Positions 24,397 to 32,300 of a stretch of DNA of 38,119 nucleotides are shown here, in pieces; the first letter of the stretch is position 1; every line of letters starts with the position of its first letter. Both the position numbers and the translations under genes were made by a program. Source of the DNA: an uncultured Flavobacteriales bacterium. Its GTDB lineage: Bacteria; Bacteroidota; Bacteroidia; Flavobacteriales_D; Sanyastnellaceae. A model generated the notes under the pieces. The model had not been told where the DNA came from and ran no database searches. It saw only the letters and a program-made list of their open reading frames with translations. The stretch lies in assembly GCA_938084585.1 (NCBI GenBank), contig CALKFF010000016.1:1-38119 (forward strand), read 5' to 3'.

Positions 24397-25499
24397 GGCT
24401 GGGCCAATTCAGGGTTGATCGGGTTGCCGTTGTTGTACAGCAACTTGAAATGAGAATACATGGCCGAGAACATGTGCTTCTCCGAACGGTATTCCACCCC
24501 GTGCTTGGCCGCCACCCGGATGAGAATTTTGGTCAGCGCAGGGTAATGGATGTGGCAAATGTGTTGGAACAGGTGATGGATGACGTGGTGGTTGAAGCCC
24601 CCAAACAGGTGGGTCACCAAAGCACTCTCTGTCGCGAAGTCTCCCGCCGTCAGCATGTGGTGGTGCGACCACGAGTATGGCATGACCCCATCGGCGTCCG
24701 GCTCGGGAAAATTGGCGTGCTCCCCCACGTGGGTGGACAACAGCACCATCGTGATGGTGAGGCTCGCGAAGACGGTCAACAAGACAAACGCCCCAAACAC
24801 CTGCCCCCACGAAAAGCCCAGCACCAACTTGGGCACCACCACGATGTAGTACAGGTAGCCCAGCTTGAAAAGCACCATCTTGACAATCTCCCTCGACGGA
24901 TACTGTCGGTTGTCAAACCCTCCGAGCCTCGGAGAGAAAATGTCTTTGAAGTCGCGGTACACCACCCAGCGGAAGATGTAAATCATGTACACCACGGGCA
25001 TGTAAAGCCATTGCACCTTGTGAATGCTTCGGTGCTTGTCTCTGGGGAAAATCTTCACCACGTCGGACTGCTGGATGTCGGAATCGTGGTCCATGATGTT
25101 GGGGAACAGGTGGTGCGCTCCGACGTGGCGGTTTTTCCAGTTGAACGAGTTCGTGCCCAACAAATCAAAGACGTGCAAGAAGACCTTGTTCCATTTGCGC
25201 GATTTGAACAGGGCAAAATGGGCGGCGTCGTGCCCCACATTCAAGCCCAAGAACACGCCCCACACCCCAATCGTCGCGTACCAAACCAACAGCATTTCCA
25301 CGTTAGGAGACGCGGTCAGCATGCATGCGTACAAGCCGAAGTACACGGCAAACATGACCGCCACTTTGACGTGCATTTGTCGGTTGCCAAAGTGGGTGTG
25401 GCCTGCGTTCTTGAAATGCGCGGACACTTCTTTTCGCAGGTCCGCGTAGAAATCGTCCCGTTCCGGAGGGAACGAGATTCGGGCAAAGGAGTCAGACAT
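24393..25499 (-). CDS. Membrane fatty-acid desaturase, second type
   Basis: A 368-residue integral membrane protein with His boxes H90-DAA-H94 and H125-VGA-H129-H130 and a third box HHVIHH near the C-terminus (H..HH, not the Q..HH of many front-end desaturases). Four or more hydrophobic helices surround them. The ATG at 25499 overlaps the stop of the upstream GNAT-like gene (ATGTCTGA), and its own stop overlaps the next ATG, so it is the middle desaturase gene of a coupled run. It is only distantly similar to its neighbour. Two unlike desaturases in tandem suggest successive modification of one lipid; that is inference. Confidence 0.88.
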   Translation of the reverse strand: MSDSFARISFPPERDDFYADLRKEVSAHFKNAGHTHFGNRQMHVKVAVMFAVYFGLYACMLTASPNVEMLLVWYATIGVWGVFLGLNVGHDAAHFALFKSRKWNKVFLHVFDLLGTNSFNWKNRHVGAHHLFPNIMDHDSDIQQSDVVKIFPRDKHRSIHKVQWLYMPVVYMIYIFRWVVYRDFKDIFSPRLGGFDNRQYPSREIVKMVLFKLGYLYYIVVVPKLVLGFSWGQVFGAFVLLTVFASLTITMVLLSTHVGEHANFPEPDADGVMPYSWSHHHMLTAGDFATESALVTHLFGGFNHHVIHHLFQHICHIHYPALTKILIRVAAKHGVEYRSEKHMFSAMYSHFKLLYNNGNPINPELAQP

Positions 25500-26130
25500 C
25501 GTCGGGGTGTTTGATGAAGAAGTAGATGTCAAGGTCGGCATAAGGATGCCTTCTTACGGCATATTCGGTATAGCCCGCATACCGATACAACCGCCTGACC
25601 CTGGGCTGAGTAGTCTCCAAACAAATGGGCAACCGCCGGGATTTGGCCAGCTGCTGCATCCCACCATGAATGTCAAAAATGGCCTTGGTCCCTTTCGCAA
25701 GCCTGTCCGTTCCGACCAAGAACCCCACCATGGCCTCCTTGGGCCTGGTGGCGGCGATCATCTTCCTGTAAATCAACAAGCGCCAGACGCTCTTAAACCC
25801 TGCGTGACGCACCACCAATTGGGCCTTGCGACGGGCGTTGGACCAGCTCCACCTGTGGTCGTTGATGTCGTAAAACACCACCGCCCCTTGGCCATCCTCT
25901 GCGAGGAAAACGCCGTCCTTGTCCACCCCTTCAAAGAACAACACCTCCAAGGCCAACACCTTCCCTGCTTCACTCTTGTTGCGGAGCACCCAGTGGACCC
26001 CCAAAGAGTCTTTCAGCGCGCCCACCAGGATTTCACGGGCGCGTTCAATGTCTGCTGGACGATGTGCTTGGACCATGGCATCGGCAAAATGGGACAAAAG
26101 ATTGAATTGCGCAGGACCCTGAACCGTCAC
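25492..26130 (-). CDS. Possible GNAT-like protein in the desaturase operon
   Basis: A 212-residue soluble protein if the GTG at 26130 is the start; that GTG overlaps the stop of the upstream lipoprotein gene (GTGA, 26130-26127). The next ATG is at 26076. The C-terminal half carries LPICLETTQPRVRRLYRYAGYTEY, a strand-helix pattern seen in N-acetyltransferases (GNAT) near the acetyl-CoA end, and basic loops (NARRKAQLVVRHAG). The N-terminal half (LLSHFADAMVQAHRP) has no recognisable family. Its stop overlaps the ATG of the next desaturase gene. Acyltransferase function is therefore a low-confidence guess supported mainly by operon context. Confidence 0.55.
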   Translation of the reverse strand: MTVQGPAQFNLLSHFADAMVQAHRPADIERAREILVGALKDSLGVHWVLRNKSEAGKVLALEVLFFEGVDKDGVFLAEDGQGAVVFYDINDHRWSWSNARRKAQLVVRHAGFKSVWRLLIYRKMIAATRPKEAMVGFLVGTDRLAKGTKAIFDIHGGMQQLAKSRRLPICLETTQPRVRRLYRYAGYTEYAVRRHPYADLDIYFFIKHPDDV

Positions 26131-27185
26131 CCAATGATCCCGCTGAGCGCCGCAACGATGAAGTATGCTGCAGCGATTGCCAGCACTGGGAGGCTGAGGC
26201 GCCACCACGGTTGGCTGGAGTCGGGCGAAGTCGCTTCGCGCTCCTGGCGTTTTGCGGATCGCTTTTGCTTCGCATTAGGGCTGGCCCACGCTTTTATCTT
26301 GGCTCGGAGCTTCGGGAAGGCCTCCTGAAGGGCGCGCAAACTCAACCAAACCAACCCCATCGCAAGCAACGCGAACGGCACCGTGAATTCATGAAACCCC
26401 CAACCAAAGGCCATGGCAAAGGCAGGCATGCTTCCAATGGCAAGCGGGATGGCGAGCAAGCCCATTAAGATTCGTCCCGCCGTGCTCCGAGACTCCTCCG
26501 GGGGTGGAAGGTGGTCCTCACGCTCTTTTTGTTTTGCTTGTCTTGCTTGTCGATCTGGTTTCAAAACAGACCATGAGGGCACCCACGCCCGAAGTTTTGG
26601 AAACGCCGCAAGAAGCGCCCGCCAGGCTACCTCAAGCAGGATGACTCCGAGAAGAAACAAGGTCACATCCCCATCTGGGTTGTACTGGGTGTTCCCAGAC
26701 ATCAAGTCCCACCACCCCAAACCCATTTGGACAAACCGAATGCCAAAGGCGCCAAGCGCCGCGGCAATCACGCCCAACAACACCCTCCACACGACCCTGC
26801 CCAATCCTCCAGGGTTCTGAGGGGTGGTTTCGACATCTTCCTCCGAGACAACGTGGTTCACATGTGACGATTCGCACGAAGACGACCTGAAGACCAACTT
26901 CTGAAGCTTGGGCGCCGCAGCCCCGATGTCTTCAGGCACAAAAGCTTCCAAATAAGTCAGCGGCGCGGGAACAACCGCAACTTCAAGCGCCTTCTCAGTC
27001 GGTTCTGCCTTGACGTCCACCACAGCCTCCGACTCCTGGGACTCCGCGGACACCTCCGACACCTTTGAAGACATCGCAGTCGCGCGTTCCACATGCCAAC
27101 CAGGCAGGTGGCTTCGTTTCTGAATGGTGCACCCCTGGAACAACAGCCCAAGGGCAAGGCCAAGCGCAGCGAATCTCATGGTCAT
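26127..27185 (-). CDS. Membrane lipoprotein of the CTIQKR-HVER family, module B2
   Basis: A 352-residue lipoprotein (lipobox FQGC, C19; an ATG six bases later would also serve). The mature start is CTIQKRSHLPGWHVER, then an acidic linker (SAESQESEAVVDVKAEP, ~48-75) and several hydrophobic helices (VWRVLLGVIAAALGAFGI; FLLGVILLEVAWRALL; ILMGLLAIPLAIGSMPAF; LSLPVLAIAAAYFIV) separated by very basic loops. The first ~40 residues are nearly identical to the neighbour at 27225-27875, while the rest is different. Its stop overlaps the GTG of the GNAT-like gene, placing it at the head of a run of overlapping genes that includes both desaturases. Confidence 0.7.
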   Translation of the reverse strand: MTMRFAALGLALGLLFQGCTIQKRSHLPGWHVERATAMSSKVSEVSAESQESEAVVDVKAEPTEKALEVAVVPAPLTYLEAFVPEDIGAAAPKLQKLVFRSSSCESSHVNHVVSEEDVETTPQNPGGLGRVVWRVLLGVIAAALGAFGIRFVQMGLGWWDLMSGNTQYNPDGDVTLFLLGVILLEVAWRALLAAFPKLRAWVPSWSVLKPDRQARQAKQKEREDHLPPPEESRSTAGRILMGLLAIPLAIGSMPAFAMAFGWGFHEFTVPFALLAMGLVWLSLRALQEAFPKLRAKIKAWASPNAKQKRSAKRQEREATSPDSSQPWWRLSLPVLAIAAAYFIVAALSGIIG

Positions 27186-27198
27186 GTTGCAAGTAACG
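27061..27198. repeat. Direct repeat, copy 1 (lipoprotein 5' ends)
   Basis: This 138-base segment and the one at 27751-27888 match at 130 positions (94%, counted by eye), 690 bases apart in direct orientation. It encodes the lipoprotein N-terminus (signal, lipobox, CTIQKRSHLPGWHVER) and includes 13 bases before the ATG. The linker part just downstream (from about 27001) is also partly repeated. Confidence 0.85.
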
Positions 27199-27224
27199 GA
27201 ACTCAGGACAAAGAACTCCTGACC

Positions 27225-27875
27225 TCACCCCCCGAACGAAATCTCGAGGTCGAAGGTGGCAATTTCCACCAATGCAGCCGCCATCGCGATGGCCAAGCCA
27301 AGGCCAATGAGCGCCTTGGTCCTCAACCTCGCTTTCCCCATGCTTTGTCTTCTCCGGTTGATCAAAAACTTGCTGAGAAAAAAAGCCACCAACCACGCGC
27401 CGCCAACGACACCGTAGAGCATGAAGGGACCTGCCGTAAAGGGGTCGGCGTTGCGAAAAACCAACCAACCGATGGCGCCCACAAGCCAATACACCCCGGC
27501 GTATAACAAGCCTTGGACATCCCTTTCGTTGTGCTCAACATCCCGCGTGGTCTCCGCTTCCTCAGGAATGGTTGTCTTGGCCCATGTTCGGGGCTTTTGA
27601 AACGCCGCGATGGCACGCTTGAATGGCACATGCGCCTCCAAAGACCGCAGGGGCGCAGGGGCGACTTTTGGAACGGGAGCAACGGCAACTGCAAACGCCC
27701 TCTCAGCCGGTTCTGCCTTGGCGTCCACCACAGCATCCGGCTCCTCCAGCACCTTTGAAGACAGCGCAGTCGCGCGTTCCACATGCCAACCAGGCAAGTG
27801 GCTTCGTTTCTGAATTGTGCACCCCTGGAACAGCAGCCCAAGCGCAAGGACAAGCACAGCGAATCTCATGGTCAT
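27225..27875 (-). CDS. Membrane lipoprotein of the CTIQKR-HVER family, module B1
   Basis: A 216-residue lipoprotein (lipobox FQGC, C19) that begins like its neighbour at 26127-27185 (CTIQKRSHLPGWHVERATALSSKV), followed by an Ala/Val/Pro-rich linker (~45-85), a basic segment and hydrophobic helices (YAGVYWLVGAIGWLVF; FMLYGVVGGAWLVAFFL; LIGLGLAIAMAAALVEI). It lies 39 bases before the next lipoprotein and downstream of the broken barrel gene at 27940-28469, repeating the barrel-then-lipoprotein order of 22075-23383. No enzymatic motif is visible. The function is unknown. Confidence 0.7.
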   Translation of the reverse strand: MTMRFAVLVLALGLLFQGCTIQKRSHLPGWHVERATALSSKVLEEPDAVVDAKAEPAERAFAVAVAPVPKVAPAPLRSLEAHVPFKRAIAAFQKPRTWAKTTIPEEAETTRDVEHNERDVQGLLYAGVYWLVGAIGWLVFRNADPFTAGPFMLYGVVGGAWLVAFFLSKFLINRRRQSMGKARLRTKALIGLGLAIAMAAALVEIATFDLEISFGG

Positions 27876-27888
27876 GTTGCAAGGAACG
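27751..27888. repeat. Direct repeat, copy 2 (lipoprotein 5' ends)
   Basis: Partner of 27061-27198; eight mismatches in 138 bases. It holds the start of the B1 lipoprotein gene and 13 bases upstream of its ATG, so the duplication (or gene conversion) includes the translation start region. Confidence 0.85.
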
Positions 27889-27939
27889 AAAACGTGAGCA
27901 AACGCTGTCCCGCCATGACCTTACGAGAACATCCGGACC

Positions 27940-28469
27940 TCACTTGGACAAATATTTGCGCAGCCCAAAACCCAGGATGAATCTGCTGTAAAAACTTCGT
28001 TCCTCCGATTCGTAATGGATGGAAGAAGGGTTCGGGTCTCTTCGTTCGTCAATGAGCCACTGACTCACTTCAAGGGAAATGAAACCCTCAATCCTCTCAC
28101 GGTCTCTCACATTGACCAGTCTCTCATCCGACTTGTACTCGAGCTGCACGAAGACATGATTTGACCAGAACCGGTAACCGGCCTTGAATGAAACACCTCG
28201 CGATTTGGGGCTGAGGAATCCCAACCAACTTTGGCCGTTCCGAGGCTTGGGAATGCGGCCCCCACTTGACAATCCAAGAACAGGTGCTTCCCCGCGCGGA
28301 ATCCGACCAAGCCAGAGAATCCTGGAAAAGGCCATTTCGACTCCGCGCCGAGGTCAATGCCCCCATGCAGCTCGACGTAGCGCATGTTGGTCAGCGGTAA
28401 ATTTTCCTTGATCGCATTTGGTTCCATGAAATCTTGACTGAACGCCTCCACACGGGCATCCGTCCCCAT
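27940..28469 (-). pseudogene. Broken small outer-membrane protein, module B
   Basis: Two frames together give a relative of the barrel at 22075-22695. The first frame, from the ATG at 28469, carries FSQDFMEP, FSGLVGFRAGKHLFLDCQVG and FPSLGTAKVG. After about 28221-28226 the match continues in the next frame (GFLSPKSRGVSFKAGYRFW, NHVFVQLEY, ISLEVSQWLIDER) to a TGA at 27940. One missing base would explain the shift, since it would restore GTAKVG.GF, parallel to GTAKLGAGV in the intact copy. The frame also lacks a signal peptide: its start lies directly against a sulfotransferase-like remnant whose stop overlaps it. Either a pseudogene or an assembly indel is possible for the shift, but the missing signal peptide points to real decay. 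Confidence 0.75.
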
Positions 28470-28710
28470 TAGGCCATCATGCTTGGACGGTAGGCACTCG
28501 TCCATTGGTGAACCACTTCATCGCAATTGTTAAGGAGGTAGGTGTTCAATGACGGATTCAACGGCATGAGGGTGTACCCGTCAAAGGATTGCTCCGTCTG
28601 GGTCAACAGCCCCACCGTGGGGTCTTGGGCGAAGAGGCCAAGCGCCCCAAACATAACGTGAATGTGACTCCCAAGCGGAGACCAAGGGCGAAGTGCAACC
28701 TGCTCAACAT
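28469..28710 (-). pseudogene. Remnant of an arylsulfotransferase-like secreted protein
   Basis: A short decayed gene start. From the ATG at 28710 the frame reads a signal-peptide-like MLSRLHFALGLRLGVTFTLCLG. The match then continues in another frame as GALGLFAQDPTVGLLTQTEQSFDGYTLM, then YLLNNCDEVVHQW and YRPSMMA, ending at TAA 28471-28469. Adding one G to the run at 28643-28646 joins the two frames. The TVGL...FDGYTL...LLNNC..VVH.W pattern is what I recall from the N-terminus of T9SS-exported aryl-sulfate sulfotransferase-like proteins. All of the rest of that protein is missing. Confidence 0.6.
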
Positions 28711-28739
28711 GACTCCGAAGTTAAGGGCACATCGTGCCC

Positions 28740-28904
28740 CTACCCCTTCCACGTGCCGCCGTAGCGGTAAAAAGGATTCTCCTCCCTCACCTCGAGGACG
28801 CACTTCTCACACAGAAAACACCACACCTTTCCAGGTTTGTATTGAATGCGAAACATGACGGAGTGCTCGCCACCGCAATGTGTGCAAGTTTTGGTTTTGC
28901 TCAT
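28740..28904 (-). CDS. Small zinc-ribbon-like protein (54 aa)
   Basis: A 54-residue protein: MSKTKTCTHCGGEHSVMFRI, then QYKPGKVWCFLCEKC, ending PFYRYGGTWKG. Two C..C pairs (C7/C10 and C32/C35) separated by about 21 residues form a probable zinc ribbon. The FYRYGGTWK ending is familiar to me from small conserved proteins of marine bacteria, but without a known function. The ATG overlaps the stop of the upstream gene (ATGA, 28904-28901), so the two would be coupled. A short ORF, but composition and motifs support it. Confidence 0.72.
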   Translation of the reverse strand: MSKTKTCTHCGGEHSVMFRIQYKPGKVWCFLCEKCVLEVREENPFYRYGGTWKG

Positions 28905-29352
28905 GGTTCACGTTTCGGTTGGCTGCCGTCGGCACATCGGATCGCAAGGCGGCAATAGGACTTGCCAGACGTGGCCTGTGATTCCAACACTTCCAGTCGG
29001 CCGCCCACAGCCTTCATCAGGGAACGGTCGTAGTTCATCAACGCGTGACACGCTTGGCCGTCTCCGGTTCCCCTGAGCGGACAATTCAAATGGATTTCCG
29101 CAAAGGCCGCTTCTTCTGTCACTTCCGTGATGCAAAGAGCTCCTGGTCGTTGGGGGGCATCATGGCCTTCCATGTTTGGCCCAGCTCAGCCAACGACGCT
29201 TGGGAACGATGGCCGTTGACGCGCACATTCAGCCACGCGAGCGCCCGGGTCAACGGCTTGGCGAGCGGCCCCAGAACCTGATGACGTGCAATGCCCGCGA
29301 GCAGCGCCAAAGTGCGCTCAAAGGTTTTTAAGGAATTCAGCCAAGCAATCAT
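28901..29352 (-). pseudogene. Small conserved protein with a frameshift
   Basis: The first frame (ATG 29352) reads a helical protein start (MIAWLNSLKTFERTLALLAG) to KAMMPPNDQELFASRK and stops at 29119. The next frame continues from about 29134-29140 with ITEVTEEAAFAEIHLNCPLRG, then ACHALMNYDRSLM and RLEVLESQATSG, to a TGA at 28901. One missing base near the CTCTTT run restores a single frame of about 150 residues. I do not know the family name; the CPLRG...ACH...YDR pattern suggests a small ligand- or metal-binding fold. It is followed by the overlapping zinc-ribbon gene. Confidence 0.6.
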
Positions 29353-29356
29353 GAAC

Positions 29357-29364
29357 TCAAGGTA
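29357..29364 (-). promoter_or_regulatory. Possible -7 box before 29352 gene
   Basis: TACCTTGA (6 of 8) ends 4 bases before the ATG at 29352. Confidence 0.25.
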
Positions 29365-29391
29365 GCGTCAAGCATGTCAATGTGGGTTGGG

Positions 29392-32300
29392 TCAATTGCA
29401 TACAGCGCCAAACAAGGACAGCATCATCAACAGATCCGACGTGTTGGCCGCACCGTCGCCGTTGAGGTCGGCCACGCCGCAATTGACTTCACAGCCGAAG
29501 GAACTCAAGTAGGCAAGCACGTCCGAAACGCCCACCGTCAAATCGCCGTTGATGTCTCCTGGACATCCAAAGAGCTCCTCGTAAGACGCCAAGCAACCAG
29601 ACCCAACGTGGATGGCCACCACCCCGTAATTGCCGTCCGCCTCGGCGTCCAACACATTGTCTTCTGCTCCAGGCACGACCGCCCCATTGAACGTCCAGGC
29701 TTGAACCAGCCACTCGTCCCCCACCGAGAGCTGCGCAGGCCCTGTCCCTGAAGACGACGACCAAGACAAGGCCGGCACCACCGCTTCAGCAACCTGAAGA
29801 AATGCCACCGCGTCGCACCCCAAGACGTCCTCGTCATGATGCCAATGTTCTCCTGGGGTGTCGATGAGTTCACCCATCCACTCGATGCCCTCTCCAGGGC
29901 AGAGTGTCGCAGCTGTAGAATCGACATTGCAGTGGTCGTCAACCCAAATCCATTGCCCCTCCACCCCGAAGGCCGACTCCGTCGAGAGCGCTGTCGGATT
30001 CAAGTCCTGAGCGCCCATGGCCACAGGCGTCCATGCACCTTCGCTGTGGACGCCACGCGATTGCAACGTCACCCCTGCGAGTTGCGCCGGCACATCCCAC
30101 GGTGCACTTTCAGGCAGAGCTTGCATCGACCACGTCCCCGACCACAACGAGCCTGGATCAGCTTGCGTTGTGGACGCGTAGGCGTCGACAATCCACCACC
30201 CTCCTTCCGTCGCCCACGATTCAGGCGTGGATGGTGGGGTGTTGGTCAATTGGTGCACGCGCAATTGGGTCCCTGCCGCCGCATTGGTCGCCGCGACGTC
30301 CAAGGAACCGAATGGAAGGGCCACCTCGCCCGAGGAAGGCATGGACATGGTCGACACCTCACCGCCCCCCACAGGCGCCCCGGAATCCACCAACCCAGCG
30401 CCACCACTGAACACGCCGTGGTTGCTGTAAGGCCTTTTGTTCACCAGGAAAGGCGCGGCCTCATTGAATTGGAAATACCCCAAGAAATCGGGGTCGTCCT
30501 GGGTTTGGGCGAGGGTCAAGTTGAGGTGGCGTTGGGCCCGAACTTCATCCAAGCTGAGCGCCCGGTTCCAAAGCTTGACTTCGTCCACCAATCCATTCAT
30601 GTTGCGGCTGGACCACGCACGGTAACTGCCCAGCCACAGCGCGCCCAAGTCCACGGGCTGGGTGGTCGTGTTGTGCACGGCCTCCACCCCGTTCAAAATG
30701 ACTTTCACCGACGTGGGGCTGACGACCAAGGCCACGTGCGACCACTCGTCCGCAGGAACGGTCAGCCCGCTGCTCCACCACCATGCCCCACCCGGCCAGT
30801 GGTACGCCAATTCGTTGTTGGGGCGAAAGTTCAAGCCGGCGGCGTTGGACACGCCTCCCAGGAGGATGCCCGTGTAGTCAGGTTGAATGCCATTCGGCTT
30901 CACCCAGGCCATGGCCGTGAACGCATTCGTTTCCACCTCCAGGTCGTGCGTCAGCCCAAACTGGGGGCTTCCTCCGCACATCAACGCCTGCCCCACTTCT
31001 GTATCTGGAACGCATTGATTTTGGGCATCCACGGTGACCATGGCCGGCACTGTTTTGGTGTCGGAGCTGCCGTCGCTTTGGGTCACCGTCAGGGTCACAT
31101 CCACAGGTCCGCCCACCCCAAACACCGCCGCCACACGACGGTCCGTCGACGACGAAAGAAATTCAGGTTGAGGGTCAAAGGCCCACGACCACCCCGCCCC
31201 GGTATGGTTCAGCACGCTGTGGCAATCAAACACCACCGTGTCCGAGGCGCAGAACACCTCTGCAGAAGAGGTCATGGGCTGGGCGAGCGGTGCCAAATCA
31301 AAAGGGATGGCAGCTTGCCAAATGCCCTTCCCCTTGTCCGCGACCCGCACTGTGCCGCTGGCATAATGCGTCGCCCCTTCCAACGGAGCCCAAAACGCAG
31401 GGATGCCGGCGCTGGCGTCCGTCCAAGCCCCAGATTGGTTGTCAAACCAATACACGCCCTCGCTGGTGAACAACCCCACGCCACGACCTCCCAACGCCAA
31501 CAATTCGCGGTTGGATTCACCCGCCCACATCGCGTCGGTGAGGTTGGTCCAACTCGTCCCGCCTGAAGTCGAGCGGTACACCGCAGACCCTCCCGCTTGC
31601 ATCGCGTAAATGTCGTTGGCGTCCATCGGGTTGACGGCGATTTCCATGCTGTTCCAGTTTGTGGGCAGCCCCGCAGTGAGCTGCCCCCAAGCACCTCCAT
31701 CGTTGGTCGATCGGAACAACTTGCAGGTGTTGTTTGACCGGGCGACGACGTACCACCTGGCGGGATCGTTGAGACCCTGCTCGATTTCATACACTGTCCA
31801 TCCTGCCCCAAACTCAAACCAAGGCTCCCACGCGTTTCCGCCGTCTTCCGTCTTGTGCAACGCCGACCCATTCCCCAAGACCATGCGGTCCCCGTAGCGC
31901 GGATCCACGACCACTTCGCTGTTTCGGAAGTCCACGTAGCTCTCGTTGGGGTACAGCCCCAAGTTCGCCTGCGTCGACGTCGCACCTCCCAAGGCTGCCG
32001 GAACGACCACATCCGTGATGTCGCTGAACCTGGCTTGACGCCCTTCGCCGTTCAACGGATGCACGTAGCCCGTTGGCGATTCCGCACCACCCAACCGCAT
32101 GTGGTGCCCTCCCCCGTAAGTGGACAGGTAGCCGGTGTTGCCGTTGTGGTATCGCCCCCCCACTTGGAGGTCGTTGTTCCAGCCGTGACCGAACCCCCAA
32201 AACGTCGAGTTGTAAATGCCCGACTTCCGAGATTCGTGGGTCGACAATTCGTCCGAGCTGTAATTCAGTCCCCCATCGGTCGCCACCCAAATGTGGTCGC

